Shown: positions 9,727-19,357, counted from the first letter of the stretch. The stretch: 64,000 nucleotides of DNA from Bacillus massiliigorillae (GCF_000380245.2 NZ_HG428744.1:6914-70913), one strand, 5' to 3'. The notes: generated by a model not told the origin, from the sequence alone. Translations and numbers: made by a program.

Positions 9727-10806
9727 ATGAAAATCGGTGCTCGAATACTGAAAACCGGAATTGCTATCGTTTTAGCACTTGGTTTAGCACAACTCTTAAA
9801 GTTTCCTTCTCCCGCTTTTGCAGGAATTGCTGCGATTTTTGCCATTCAACCAACTATTTACAGATCCTATCGAACTGTAATTGAGCAACTACAAGGTAAT
9901 GTTATTGGTGCGGCAATTGCAATAGGATTCGTTCTTTTGTTTGGAAACAACGTCTTTTATGTAGGCTTAGCTTCTGTTATCATCATCATTATTAATGTAA
10001 AGATGAAAACAGAAAACACAATTTCCTTAGCGATTGTTACAGTTATTGCCATTATGGAAAATCAAAATGGTAACTTTCTCGACTTTGCATTCGTTCGATT
10101 TTTTACTATTATGCTTGGAATTCTTTCAGCCTTTGTTGTAAATTTCTTTTTTCTACCTCCTAAATATGAAACAAAGCTTTATTATCATATTTCGAATGTG
10201 ACTGAAGAAATTTATAAATGGATTCGAATTAGTACAAGTAATGTATCTGAACCGCTTCATATTAAAGGTGAAATACAGGCTACGAAAGAGCAACTAATGA
10301 AAGTTGAGCAGTTGTACTTGATGTACAAAGAGGATCGTGAATTATTTAAAAAAGCTTCACTTGCCAAATCACGAAAGCTCGTCGTTTATCGTCAAATGAT
10401 GATTACAACAAGAAAAGCCTTAAATATATTAATCAAACTCAATAAATACGAAAATCAATTTCATCACATGCCTGAAGACTTTCAAAATACGATACGTGAA
10501 CAAATAGAATATTTGATTACGCAACATCAACAAATTCAATTAAAGTATGTTCGACAAATCAAAACTTCTTATGAATTTGAAAGAGAACAAGGCATTACTC
10601 ATAAAGAATTATTGAATCTCTTCTTGTCCGTTCAAAAACAAGTAAATGATGAGAATGAACAAGACATTTATCACATGATGGCTCTTACCTCCTCGATTAT
10701 TGAATACGAAGAACATATTGAGCATCTCGATACATTAATTAGCAGCTTTCAATCATTCCATAAGGATGATGATGAATTGAAGATTGAAACGAAGAATGAA
10801 GATTAA
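9727..10806 (+). CDS. ygaE: YgaE-like membrane protein, aromatic acid exporter (ArAE) family
   Basis: Integral membrane protein of about 359 residues. The N-terminal ~150 residues hold five or six hydrophobic segments with a fusaric-acid-resistance/ArAE-type motif region (FAGIAAIFAIQPTIYRSYR), ending at FFFLPPKYE. The remaining ~200 residues are helical, charged and cytoplasmic, as in B. subtilis YgaE. The ATG at 9697 has no SD; AAAGGAA (9710-9715) serves the ATG at 9727, which also begins the first membrane segment properly. Its position after gsaB/gltA and before ygaD matches the B. subtilis order. The transported substrate is unknown. It is monocistronic with a strong terminator. Confidence 0.85.
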   Translation: MKIGARILKTGIAIVLALGLAQLLKFPSPAFAGIAAIFAIQPTIYRSYRTVIEQLQGNVIGAAIAIGFVLLFGNNVFYVGLASVIIIIINVKMKTENTISLAIVTVIAIMENQNGNFLDFAFVRFFTIMLGILSAFVVNFFFLPPKYETKLYYHISNVTEEIYKWIRISTSNVSEPLHIKGEIQATKEQLMKVEQLYLMYKEDRELFKKASLAKSRKLVVYRQMMITTRKALNILIKLNKYENQFHHMPEDFQNTIREQIEYLITQHQQIQLKYVRQIKTSYEFEREQGITHKELLNLFLSVQKQVNDENEQDIYHMMALTSSIIEYEEHIEHLDTLISSFQSFHKDDDELKIETKNED

Positions 10807-10809
10807 AAA

Positions 10810-10854
10810 AGGTGTCCCAAAAGTGATTTTTAATCACTTTTGGGACACCTTTTT
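10810..10854 (+). terminator. Long perfect terminator hairpin after ygaE
   Basis: Nineteen-base perfect arms from AGGTGTCCCAAAAGTGATT around a TTT loop, then TTTT. The same core is found in two other terminators (34990, 62091). The remaining ~215 bp up to 11070 hold nothing recognisable. Confidence 0.88.
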
Positions 10855-11069
10855 ACGCTTTTAAGATGCTCCATACTTGTTTACATCTAATCGGTCATTT
10901 AAATTAGGTTACTTGGAATAGTTGATTTATAGCACTTTTGGTGAAGAGAATACACTTAATTTCAGCTAATGGCAAAGAGAAATCCCTACTAAATGACACT
11001 AACTAATATACCCTTTGAGGCACCCTCTCTTCAATTTAATAAAGCATTATTGAATAAAAGTTAACACCA

Positions 11070-11966
11070 TTAATTTTTCATTCGAGGATCCAAAGCATCT
11101 CGTAAGCCGTCACCCATTAAATTAAATCCTAAAACAGTTAACATGATGGCTAGCCCAGGGAAAAACACTGTCCATGGGGCTTGCATTAGCAATGCCCGAG
11201 AATCAGCTAGCATCTTCCCCCACTCTGGATTTGGTGCTTCCGCTCCCAACCCGAGAAATCCTAGCGCCGCCGCTTCAATAATTGCTGTCGCAATCGCTAA
11301 CGTTCCTTGCACAATGATAGGAGCCATACTATTTGGTAACACATGATGAAATAATATTCTAGTATTGCTCATTCCAATAGCTTTTGCTGCCATGATGTAC
11401 TCTTCTTCTTTCACACTAAGCACTCTTGACCGTATTAATCTCCCAAAGTTAGGAATATTAATAACAGCTATTGCTATTAGTGCGTTTTGAAGAGACGGCC
11501 CAAGAGCTGCTACAATGGCTATCGCTAATAAAATACTAGGAAAAGCGAGCATAATATCAAAGATTCGTGAAATGATTCCATCAATCCATTTACCAAAATA
11601 ACCAGCCATAATTCCTAACAATGTGCCAACCACTACTGATCCAAGAACGGAGAAGAAGCCAACCCATAAAGAAATTCTTGCACCATATATAATTCTAGAA
11701 AAAATGTCTCTACCGAAATCATCTGTACCAAACCAATGATCACTAGATGGTGATTGTAATCGATTCGCTATATTTTGTTCTTTAAAGCCATATGGAGCGA
11801 TTATGGGAGCTAAAAGTGCCAATACAATAAAAGCGAGTACAATACATGTTCCAACTACAGCAATTTTGTTCTTCTTAAAGCTTCTCCAAGCCTCTAGCCC
11901 TGGAGAAATACTTTTGTCCGTTCCTTCAGGTATTGGAGGTTCCATACGCTTATCCGCTATTTCCAT
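11070..11966 (-). CDS. Peptide ABC transporter permease, DppC/AppC type
   Basis: Second permease of a peptide importer, last gene of a five-gene minus-strand operon. The 298-residue protein has an N-terminal membrane segment, a periplasmic-type stretch with the typical HWFGTDDFGRDIFSR motif, and a BPD_transp_1 domain (about 95-295) with five membrane segments. The EAA-like loop reads EEEYIMAAKAIGMSN. The start ATG has a GGGGGAAGG SD upstream. It lies 20 nt after the partner permease gene. The DppC/AppC/OppC families cannot be separated by reading alone. The order ATPase-ATPase-binding protein-permease-permease is that of the B. subtilis app operon. Confidence 0.9.
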   Translation of the reverse strand: MEIADKRMEPPIPEGTDKSISPGLEAWRSFKKNKIAVVGTCIVLAFIVLALLAPIIAPYGFKEQNIANRLQSPSSDHWFGTDDFGRDIFSRIIYGARISLWVGFFSVLGSVVVGTLLGIMAGYFGKWIDGIISRIFDIMLAFPSILLAIAIVAALGPSLQNALIAIAVINIPNFGRLIRSRVLSVKEEEYIMAAKAIGMSNTRILFHHVLPNSMAPIIVQGTLAIATAIIEAAALGFLGLGAEAPNPEWGKMLADSRALLMQAPWTVFFPGLAIMLTVLGFNLMGDGLRDALDPRMKN

Positions 11967-11986
11967 CGCACCTTCCCCCTTTCCTT

Positions 11987-12988
11987 TTAATATTTAATCC
12001 GTGGATCAATTGCTGCATACAATAAATCCACTATTAAATTTATAAATACGAAAAATAACGCAATCACCAATATTCCTGATTGAATAACTGGATAATCTCG
12101 ATAGCCAATTGCTTCGTATATATAGCGCCCAATCCCCGGCCAACTAAAAATCGTTTCCGTCAGAATAGCTCCTCCTAATAACAAACCTGTCTGTAAACCT
12201 ATAATCGTTATAACCGGAATTACAGCGTTTTTAAAAGAATGTTTATAAATAACCCAAAACATTCTTACCCCTTTAGCACGCGCCGTTCTAATATAATCTG
12301 AACGCATTACTTCGAGCATTGTTGACCGCGTAATTCGGGCAATAATGGCAGTCGGAATGGTGGCTAAAGCAACACTTGGAAGAATTAAATGTTTAATAAC
12401 TGTTACAAACTGATCCAGCCTGCCTTGTATTAAGGTATCGAGTAAGAGTAAATGTGTAATCGGTTCGACTGGATCTCGTACATTCATACGACCTGAGGTT
12501 GGTAACCATTCTAAATTAATGGAAAATGCCCATTGCTCCATCAATCCTAACCAAAATATTGGCATAGAAACACCAATCAAAGCGAGTAACATTGCGATAT
12601 AATCAAACCAAGAATTTTGAAACCAAGCACTAATGATTCCCGCATTCACACCAACAAAAACAGCAATAAGCATAGCGGCAAGGGCTAACTCAATGGTAGC
12701 AGCTAAATAAGGCCAAATTTCTTCACTAATTGCTGACTTTGTTCGAATAGAATTACCTAAATCACCAGATAGCAAATCCCCAGCATAATTAAAATATTGA
12801 ATATACCAAGGCTGATCTAAGCCTAATGACTTTGATAATTCTGCTATCGCTTCTTTCGACGCAGCTTGGCCTAAAATCACTTGTGCTGGATCACCAGGAA
12901 TAGCACGAATTATGAAAAAAACAACTAATGAAAGCCCAAATAATACAGGAATGAGCAGAAGTAATCTTCGGACTGTAAACGCTAACAT
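11987..12988 (-). CDS. Peptide ABC transporter permease, DppB/AppB type
   Basis: First permease of the peptide importer, 333 residues, with six membrane segments. The N-terminal signature RRLLLLIPVLFGLSLVVFFI is followed by IPGDPAQVILG. The EAA loop reads EVMRSDYIRTARAKGV, and the C-terminal segment ends AAIDPRIKY as is typical for DppB-type permeases. GGAGG precedes the ATG with about 7-nt spacing. A 15-bp perfect hairpin separates this gene from the binding-protein gene upstream, so expression of the permeases is probably lower than that of the binding protein. Confidence 0.9.
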   Translation of the reverse strand: MLAFTVRRLLLLIPVLFGLSLVVFFIIRAIPGDPAQVILGQAASKEAIAELSKSLGLDQPWYIQYFNYAGDLLSGDLGNSIRTKSAISEEIWPYLAATIELALAAMLIAVFVGVNAGIISAWFQNSWFDYIAMLLALIGVSMPIFWLGLMEQWAFSINLEWLPTSGRMNVRDPVEPITHLLLLDTLIQGRLDQFVTVIKHLILPSVALATIPTAIIARITRSTMLEVMRSDYIRTARAKGVRMFWVIYKHSFKNAVIPVITIIGLQTGLLLGGAILTETIFSWPGIGRYIYEAIGYRDYPVIQSGILVIALFFVFINLIVDLLYAAIDPRIKY

Positions 12989-13013
12989 GATTACACCTCC
13001 TACATTGAATATA

Positions 13014-13051
13014 AGGAAAAGGAAGTCAGAGATGATTGACTTCCTTTTCCT
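13014..13051 (-). terminator. Intra-operon hairpin between binding protein and permease genes
   Basis: Perfect 15-bp arms (AGGAAAAGGAAGTCA / TGACTTCCTTTTCCT) around an 8-nt loop. The downstream side on the minus strand (TTATATTC) is a poor T-tract, so this is more likely a partial terminator or an mRNA-stabilising 3' end for the binding-protein message than a full stop. Confidence 0.65.
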
Positions 13052-13056
13052 ATTTT

Positions 13057-14661
13057 TTATTTCGTCATTTCTACTTCTTTCAAGAAATCTGACCCTGTTG
13101 GATGTGCGATAAAGTTCTTCACCTTCACGCTACCCGCTAGAACCGGATTAGAGTGAACAAGTGGAATCCAAGGAGCATCTTCTTTAATAAGCACCTGTGC
13201 TTCTTTATACAATTTATCTCTTTCATCTTGATTGACCGTAGATTGCGCTTTAATCAAGATGTCGTGTACTTTTTGATTCTTATAATATGAATAGTTATTA
13301 CTTCCAATACTATCTTGATCTAATAAAACATATAAGAAATTATCCGCATCCCCATTGTCACCCGTCCAACCTAATAGGAATGTATCCGCTTCTCCTAAAC
13401 GAAGCTTATCTAAATAAGTAGCCCACTCATAAGATACAATTTTTGCCTTAACGCCCACTTTTTCAAAGTCTGCTTGAATTGCTTCTGCTACTTTTTGACC
13501 ATCTGGCATATATGGTCTAGTTACTGGCATTGCCCATAATTCAATTTCGAAACCATCTTTGTAGCCTGCTTTTGCAAGCAATTCTTTAGCTTTCTCTGGA
13601 TTATACTCGTAATCTTTAACATCTGAATTATACCCAGAAATCACAGGTGGCATTGGGTTAATAGCGGGTTCCGCTGACCCTAAATAGAAAGCATCAATAA
13701 TCGCTTGCTTATTTACTGCATAATTCAACGCTTGTCGTACTAATTTGTTTTTCATCGGTCCACGAGTACTTGTTAATCCTAAGTATGCTACGTTCATAGA
13801 TGGACGTTGGAAAATTTGTAGCTTGTCGTTTTTCTCAATTGCTGGTAAATCACTATAATTAACTCCTTCTACAACATCTGCTTCTCCAGCATTCAACGCG
13901 TTAAGACGAGCAGAATTCTCAGGAATTACTGTGAAAATAACTTTATCTAATTTTGGAAGACCTTTTTGCCAGTAGTTTTCGTTTTTCACAATCGTAATGG
14001 ATTCTGTTCGTTTCCATTCTTTAAACTTAAAGGCACCTGTCCCAACAGGATTTTCAAGGAATTTATTACCATACTTTTCAATAGCCGCTGGACTTGCGAT
14101 ACCAAACGGACTCATCGCTAAGTTTTTATAAAAAGTGGCTATTGGACGAGATGTGGTCACTTCGACTGTCATTGAATCAACAGCTTTTACATCGGTCACT
14201 AAATTACCAAACTGTGAATTATAATAGTAGAACTTTTCTTTATCTCCTCCACTCCAACGCTTGAAATTAAATACTACTGCATCTGCGTTAAATTCTGTTC
14301 CATCATGGAATTTAACACCTTCTTGGAGTTTCATCGTGTATTTTAAGCCATCATCCGAAACACTCCATTCTTTTGCTAATCCTGGTTGTAAAGAAGTATC
14401 TTTATCGCCAAATTGAATCAGTGTTTCAAAGATATTCTTCGTTACTCGGAAAGACTCACCATCTGTAACAGTAGCTGGATCAAGTTCTACTGAATCACCA
14501 CCACGAGCGAATACGAGTGTATCTCCACTCTCTACTTTTGCAGTTGTACCTTCTTTCTCTTTCTTATCAGTATCCTTGTCGTCCTTTGAATTACATCCCA
14601 TTAATGCAGTTGAGATTATCATAATTAAAGCAAATAACAACATTACACTTCGTTTCTTCAT
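13057..14661 (-). CDS. Peptide-binding lipoprotein, DppA-like (SBP family 5)
   Basis: Extracytoplasmic solute receptor of the importer, 534 residues. The signal peptide ends in a lipobox (TALMGC), so the mature protein is anchored at Cys23, followed by a charged low-complexity linker. The body is SBP_bac_5. Stretches such as FKEWKR, ALNYAVNK, ELWAMPVTRPYMP and MLGWTGDNGDADNF-like text (here FLLGWTGDNGDADNFLY) follow E. coli DppA closely as I recall it, pointing to dipeptides or short peptides as ligand. In some bacteria DppA also binds heme; nothing here decides that. The ATG is preceded by GGGGGAG. It sits third in the operon, between the ATPases and the permeases. Confidence 0.9.
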   Translation of the reverse strand: MKKRSVMLLFALIMIISTALMGCNSKDDKDTDKKEKEGTTAKVESGDTLVFARGGDSVELDPATVTDGESFRVTKNIFETLIQFGDKDTSLQPGLAKEWSVSDDGLKYTMKLQEGVKFHDGTEFNADAVVFNFKRWSGGDKEKFYYYNSQFGNLVTDVKAVDSMTVEVTTSRPIATFYKNLAMSPFGIASPAAIEKYGNKFLENPVGTGAFKFKEWKRTESITIVKNENYWQKGLPKLDKVIFTVIPENSARLNALNAGEADVVEGVNYSDLPAIEKNDKLQIFQRPSMNVAYLGLTSTRGPMKNKLVRQALNYAVNKQAIIDAFYLGSAEPAINPMPPVISGYNSDVKDYEYNPEKAKELLAKAGYKDGFEIELWAMPVTRPYMPDGQKVAEAIQADFEKVGVKAKIVSYEWATYLDKLRLGEADTFLLGWTGDNGDADNFLYVLLDQDSIGSNNYSYYKNQKVHDILIKAQSTVNQDERDKLYKEAQVLIKEDAPWIPLVHSNPVLAGSVKVKNFIAHPTGSDFLKEVEMTK

Positions 14662-14719
14662 ATAACTCCCCCTTTTTTCTCATTGCTAAAAAAGCTTTAT
14701 CACTCATGCAACATGACCT

Positions 14720-15694
14720 TTAATCGTTATATAAATGACATGCTACAAAATGACCTTTCTTCATTTCCTTTAGTTGTGGTTTTACCGTTGTACAGATGTT
14801 CATACATTCTTTACAACGTGTATGAAATGCACAGCCTAAAGGAGGATTAGCAGGGCTAGGGATATCTCCGCCTAAGAGCTCTTTCTTCTCCCTTTTGATT
14901 GTTGGATCTGGTACTGGGACAGCTGCCAATAATGCGTGAGTATATGGATGGAGTGGTTCATCATATAAAGAATCACCATCTGCCAATTCTACTAACCTAC
15001 CAAGATACATTACGCCGACTCTGTCACTTATATGCCTCACAACTCCTAAATCATGAGCAATAAATATATATGTCAAACCAAATTCCTTCTGTAAATCTTC
15101 TAAAAGGTTTAATACTTGCGATTGAATGGATACATCTAAGGCCGAAACAGGTTCATCAGCAATAATGAGCTTTGGCTTTGTCATAAGCGCACGTGCAATA
15201 CCTATTCTTTGTCTCTGTCCACCGCTGAATTGATGAGGATAACGCTTGGCATGGTAACTACTAAGACCAACTGTCTCTAACATTTCTGCGACAAGTTTTT
15301 TTCTTTCATTACGATCACCTATACCATGAACAATTAGTGGTTCTTCGAGGATTTTTTTAACTGTATGTCGAGGATTTAATGAAGCATATGGATCTTGAAA
15401 TACCATTTGCATATCTCTTCGCAAATGACGCATTTCACTTTGGGAAAGTAACGTAACATCTTTATTATCGAAAATGACTCTACCATCTGTAGGTTCAATG
15501 AGACGCATGAGCATACGACCTGTCGTTGATTTACCACATCCTGATTCTCCGACAATTCCTAGTGTTTCACCCTTTCGTACGGAAAAACTAATATCATCTA
15601 CCGCCTTTACTTCTCCGGTTTGTCCACCAAACAACCCGCTTCTAATCGGAAAGTATTTCTTTAAATGCTCTACCTGTAATAATAAATCAGTCAT
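14720..15694 (-). CDS. Peptide ABC transporter ATPase, DppF/AppF type
   Basis: Second ATPase of the importer. It has Walker A (GESGCGKSTTG), Q-loop (FQDPYASLNP), signature (SGGQRQR), Walker B (LIIADEPVSALD) and H-loop (IAHD). The C-terminal oligo_HPY domain carries a cysteine cluster (GCAFHTRCKECMNICTT) that often binds an Fe-S centre in this family. The open frame extends 40 codons further upstream, but AAAGGAGGAAG lies immediately before ATG 15694, so that start is used. It overlaps the upstream ATPase gene by 8 nt, indicating coupling. Confidence 0.9.
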   Translation of the reverse strand: MTDLLLQVEHLKKYFPIRSGLFGGQTGEVKAVDDISFSVRKGETLGIVGESGCGKSTTGRMLMRLIEPTDGRVIFDNKDVTLLSQSEMRHLRRDMQMVFQDPYASLNPRHTVKKILEEPLIVHGIGDRNERKKLVAEMLETVGLSSYHAKRYPHQFSGGQRQRIGIARALMTKPKLIIADEPVSALDVSIQSQVLNLLEDLQKEFGLTYIFIAHDLGVVRHISDRVGVMYLGRLVELADGDSLYDEPLHPYTHALLAAVPVPDPTIKREKKELLGGDIPSPANPPLGCAFHTRCKECMNICTTVKPQLKEMKKGHFVACHLYND

Positions 15695-16682
15695 TCTTGC
15701 TTCCTCCTTTATCATGCAAAAAGCAACGAACATAATGTCGTTCTTCTTCCGTTTTATAAAGCGGAGGATTTTCTTGCGTACACCGTTCATGGGCATGCTC
15801 ACATCTTGCAGCAAATCGACAGCCTAGATGTATAGTACCTGGCTTTGGAACATTGCCTGGTATGGAGTAGAGCCTTTCTTTCTTCTCTTGAATATCAGGA
15901 ACAGATTGCAGTAAGCCAACAGTATATGGATGTCTTGGATTTCGAAAAATCTGTTCAACAGATCCTTCTTCAATGATTTTGCCAGCATACATGACAATAA
16001 CTCTCTCACACAGTTCAGCTACAATACCTAAATCATGTGTAATCATAATAATAGAAGTTTTGAGCTTACGATTTAAGTCGCTCATTAAGGATAGAATTTG
16101 CGCTTGAATGGTTACATCTAATGCAGTAGTTGGTTCATCTGCAATTAATAATTGAGGATCACAGGATAATGCCATTGCAATCATCACTCTTTGGCGCATA
16201 CCACCAGAGAGCTGATGCGGATATTCACTCATCATTTCTTTCGCTCTAGGAAGACCAACTAACTGTAACATTTCAACACCACGAGCAAAGGCTGTTTTTT
16301 TTGATAATTTCTTATGTAATCGGATGGCTTCCGTTAATTGATTTCCTATTGTAAAAAGGGGATTTAAAGAGGTCATTGGCTCTTGGAAAATCATCGCCAC
16401 ATCATTTCCTCTTTTTTGTCGCATTTCTTTCTCTGATAGGTCTACAAGATTTACACCCTTGAGTCTAATTTCTCCACTAACAATTTTGCCAGGAGGTTGG
16501 GGAATAAGTCGCATGATGGAAAGTGACATAACACTTTTACCACATCCTGACTCACCAACAATACCAATTACTTCACCTTCTCCTACTGAAAAGCTAATTT
16601 CATCTACTGCTGGCACTTCACCATCGCTAGAGAAGAAAGAAGTCTTTAATTTTTTTACTTCTAGCACTGGGGTCTGACTCAA
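15687..16682 (-). CDS. Peptide ABC transporter ATPase, DppD/AppD type
   Basis: First gene of the importer operon, 331 residues. It has Walker A (GESGCGKSVM), Q-loop (FQEPMTSLNP), signature (SGGMRQR), Walker B (LIADEPTTALD), H-loop (ITHD), and a C-terminal oligo_HPY domain with Cys residues (GCRFAARCEHAHERC). The start is TTG, supported by AAAGGGGAG seven nucleotides upstream; no ATG fits. Together with the next four genes it forms a complete binding-protein-dependent peptide uptake system in the gene order of B. subtilis appDFABC. Confidence 0.9.
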   Translation of the reverse strand: MSQTPVLEVKKLKTSFFSSDGEVPAVDEISFSVGEGEVIGIVGESGCGKSVMSLSIMRLIPQPPGKIVSGEIRLKGVNLVDLSEKEMRQKRGNDVAMIFQEPMTSLNPLFTIGNQLTEAIRLHKKLSKKTAFARGVEMLQLVGLPRAKEMMSEYPHQLSGGMRQRVMIAMALSCDPQLLIADEPTTALDVTIQAQILSLMSDLNRKLKTSIIMITHDLGIVAELCERVIVMYAGKIIEEGSVEQIFRNPRHPYTVGLLQSVPDIQEKKERLYSIPGNVPKPGTIHLGCRFAARCEHAHERCTQENPPLYKTEEERHYVRCFLHDKGGSKND

Positions 16683-16803
16683 GCTTTTACTCCCCTTTCT
16701 ATTTCATTCAGTATTCGAAAAGCTTTAAAAGTATAACTTTCTTTTTTCTCATTCTATTAAAAAACAATTCAAACATTCGCATTTTCTTATTAAAATAAAT
16801 AAA

Positions 16804-16833
16804 AAAAGGTAGTCATATTTTCATAACTACCTT
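16804..16833 (-). terminator. Second minus-strand terminator-like hairpin upstream of the peptide operon
   Basis: AAAGGTAGT / ACTACCTTT arms with a T-rich run (CTTTTTTTATTT) on the minus strand. It lies between ygaD and the peptide operon in a 312-bp gap, and is either a back-up terminator for ygaD or an attenuator for the peptide operon. The rest of the gap (16683-16994) shows no gene. Confidence 0.6.
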
Positions 16834-16945
16834 TCAAATATCTTCTTTAAAGCATTAAAGTATTACTAGTTGAAATTCGCTATAATTCTCACGCTTTTCT
16901 CTTAGTAGCTAAATTATACTAAATAAAATTATTTTAAAATAAAAA

Positions 16946-16983
16946 AACGTATCAAAGACGATTCAAATCGCTTTTGACACGTT
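16946..16983 (-). terminator. Terminator after ygaD
   Basis: Long stem AACGTGTCAAAAGCGATT against AATCGTCTTTGATACGTT (minus strand, one bulge or mismatch), followed by TTTTTATTTT. It begins 12 nt after the ygaD stop. Confidence 0.82.
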
Positions 16984-16994
16984 TTCAAAATGTA

Positions 16995-18740
16995 TTAATG
17001 TAACTGCTGTACTTGAAACAGCTTGTAATAATTACTTTGCTTCTTCATTAAAGCTTCATGTGTCCCTTCTTCTACCACTTGTCCATGCTCAATCATAATA
17101 ATTCTATCTGCATGGGTAATAGTCGTTAAGCGATGAGCTACGATGAAGGTAGTTCGATTCTTTGCTAGTTTTTCCAAAGATTCTTGAATTAAATGCTCAC
17201 TTTCTAAATCAAGCGCGGACGTTGCTTCATCAAGAATTAAAATTGGAGGATTCTTTAAGAAAACACGAGCAATAGCTACTCTTTGCTTCTGACCACCTGA
17301 TAGTTTCACTCCTCGTTCGCCGACCTTCGTATTGTACCCATCAGGCAAATTCATAATAAAGTCATGAGCATTTGCAGCCTTGGCAGCTGCAATTACTTCT
17401 TCCTTGCTTGCTGTCGGTTTCCCTAATAAAATATTCTCCGCTACCGATTCACTAAATAATATATTGTCTTGCAGTACCATTCCGATATTATCTCGTAATG
17501 AGCGCACTTTATAGTTCTGGATGTTCTCACCATCTAATAAAATAGCACCTTCCGTTACATCATAAAATCTCGGAATTAAGCTTACTAGTGAAGATTTACC
17601 TCCGCCGCTCATCCCCACCAGTGCGACAGTTTCCCCTTGTTTAATATTTAGCTGAATATTATTCAAAACCGCTTCACTTTCTTCTTCATATGCAAAGCTT
17701 ACATTATCAAATACAATGTTTCCTTTTACTTCTTTACACATAATTGCATCTTTACGGTCTTCAATATCATATTTCTCATCAATAAATTCAAACATTCGAT
17801 CCATTGATGCAATAGCTTGTGTTAATGTTGTCGATGAATTAACTAGTCGGCGTAGTGGTTCATATAATCTTTCAATATAAGCAATAAATGCTACCATTGT
17901 TCCGACCGATAAACTTCCATGAATCACTTGATATGCGGAGAAACCTATTACAAGAAGAGGTGCTATATCTGTAATTGTGTTTACGATTCCGAAAGATTTG
18001 GCATTCCATCTTGTTTGCTCTAACGCCTTATCTAAAAAATGCTTGTTTTGCTTACTAAAATTATCTTGTTCATATTCTTCAATGGCAAAGCTTTTTATAA
18101 CAGGCATTCCTTGAACACGCTCATGTAAGTAGCTTTGTACCTCAGCTAATGCCTGTGAACGTTCTCTTGTTAATCCTCTTAATTTTCCGAAGAAATAACG
18201 CACTGAGAACGCATAGAGTGGAAATAATAAAAGCGATACAATAGTAAGCTTAACATCCATTGTAAACATGATAATTGCAGCTATGAAAATAGTCGCAACA
18301 TCAAGCCATACATTCATTAATCCTGTTATGACGAAATTCTTTGTTTGCTCTACATCATTAATAACTCTAGAAATAATTTCTCCTGTTCTCGTATTGCTAT
18401 AATACTTGAAGCTGAGCTTATTAATATGAGTAAACAACTGATTACGAATATCAAATAGAATTTTGCTGGCAGTCCATTGTGCAAAATACTGGCGATAATA
18501 TTCAATTGGCGGTCTCAAAATGACAAATACAACAAGCATAATTCCCATAATAATCAATAATTTCTCTTGTTTAGCCGCTGCCGATAATACTTTACTGCCA
18601 ATAATATCATCTACCACATATTTTATTAGTAACGGTATTAGTAGCGGAATCGCAAATTTAATAACCCCAATTATTATCGTACCGATAATAGGCCATTTAT
18701 ATGGCTTTACCCATTGTAAATAACGACGTACACTTCCCAT
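16995..18740 (-). CDS. ygaD: YgaD-like ABC exporter (fused membrane and ATPase domains)
   Basis: Half-transporter of the MsbA/multidrug exporter class, 581 residues, acting as a dimer in the membrane. The N-terminal ABC_membrane domain (about 15-300) has six hydrophobic segments. The C-terminal ATPase (about 335-575) has Walker A (GMSGGGKSS), Q-loop (VLQDNILF), signature (LSGGQKQR), Walker B (ILILDEATSALD) and H-loop (VAHR). Length and neighbours (ygaC, ygaE) match B. subtilis ygaD. The substrate is unknown; such proteins carry lipids or drugs. The start ATG has an AAAGGGATG SD. It is monocistronic. Confidence 0.9.
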   Translation of the reverse strand: MGSVRRYLQWVKPYKWPIIGTIIIGVIKFAIPLLIPLLIKYVVDDIIGSKVLSAAAKQEKLLIIMGIMLVVFVILRPPIEYYRQYFAQWTASKILFDIRNQLFTHINKLSFKYYSNTRTGEIISRVINDVEQTKNFVITGLMNVWLDVATIFIAAIIMFTMDVKLTIVSLLLFPLYAFSVRYFFGKLRGLTRERSQALAEVQSYLHERVQGMPVIKSFAIEEYEQDNFSKQNKHFLDKALEQTRWNAKSFGIVNTITDIAPLLVIGFSAYQVIHGSLSVGTMVAFIAYIERLYEPLRRLVNSSTTLTQAIASMDRMFEFIDEKYDIEDRKDAIMCKEVKGNIVFDNVSFAYEEESEAVLNNIQLNIKQGETVALVGMSGGGKSSLVSLIPRFYDVTEGAILLDGENIQNYKVRSLRDNIGMVLQDNILFSESVAENILLGKPTASKEEVIAAAKAANAHDFIMNLPDGYNTKVGERGVKLSGGQKQRVAIARVFLKNPPILILDEATSALDLESEHLIQESLEKLAKNRTTFIVAHRLTTITHADRIIMIEHGQVVEEGTHEALMKKQSNYYKLFQVQQLH

Positions 18741-18786
18741 ATATTACATCCCTTTTTATGATTATATTCCCTTCATCATAAACACT

Positions 18787-18812
18787 AAAAAACCTGTTGT
18801 CACTCCAACAGG
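18787..18812 (-). terminator. Terminator after ygaC
   Basis: CCTGTTG / CAACAGG stem (minus strand) followed by TTTTTTAG, 18 nt past the ygaC stop. Confidence 0.85.
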
Positions 18813-18829
18813 CTTCAGGTCTTGTTACA

Positions 18830-19357
18830 TTAACGATAAGTTAAGTAACGTTCGTACCACATATCAATAAAATCTGCAGAAAACGGTCCCTTTTGTTGGC
18901 GAATCCAAAAAATTAGTTGATTTACATTCTTTTTTAGAATTGCATCAATTTCCTTTGGATATCCCATTTCCTTGCTGTGCTTCTCATACTCATCTTCATC
19001 TAGCAATTGAAACGTCATATCTGGATACACTTTAATATCCAAATCATAATCAATATATTTCAATGCTTCATCGTCATACACGAATGGTGAACTTACATTA
19101 CAATAATAATAGACACCATCTTCTCTAAGCATACCAATTACATTGAACCATACTTGCGAATGAAAATAACAAATAGCTGGTTCACGTGTAATCCATGAAC
19201 GTCCATCCGACTCCGTTACTCGCACTCTGTCGTTCGCTACGATTACTAGATTTTGTGTTGCTTTCAACACGGTTGTATCTTCCCATATACGATGGATATG
19301 GCCGTCATGTTTGTAACTGTGAATCTGAATAGTATCTCCTTCCATGGGGATCTTCAT
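18830..19357 (-). CDS. ygaC: YgaC / NtdP-type nucleoside tri- and diphosphate phosphatase (DUF402)
   Basis: A 175-residue UPF0374/DUF402 protein. Members such as S. aureus Sa1684 hydrolyse nucleoside tri- and diphosphates. The family-defining start MKIPMEGDTIQIHSYKHDG, the acidic metal-binding region (DIDYDLDIKVYPD-like; here YIDYDLDIKVYPD followed by LLDEDEYEKH) and the C-terminal IDMWYERYL are present. The gene order ygaD-ygaC upstream of sspE is as in B. subtilis, but the small gene ygzB that sits here in B. subtilis was not found in 19358-19592. The enzymatic role rests on family knowledge. Confidence 0.88.
   Translation of the reverse strand: MKIPMEGDTIQIHSYKHDGHIHRIWEDTTVLKATQNLVIVANDRVRVTESDGRSWITREPAICYFHSQVWFNVIGMLREDGVYYYCNVSSPFVYDDEALKYIDYDLDIKVYPDMTFQLLDEDEYEKHSKEMGYPKEIDAILKKNVNQLIFWIRQQKGPFSADFIDMWYERYLTYR

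Noticed and set aside
16946..16983. CcpA cre site (a TGAAAACGTGTCA-like stretch)
   Set aside because: It does not fit the 14-base consensus and is fully explained by the ygaD terminator stem.
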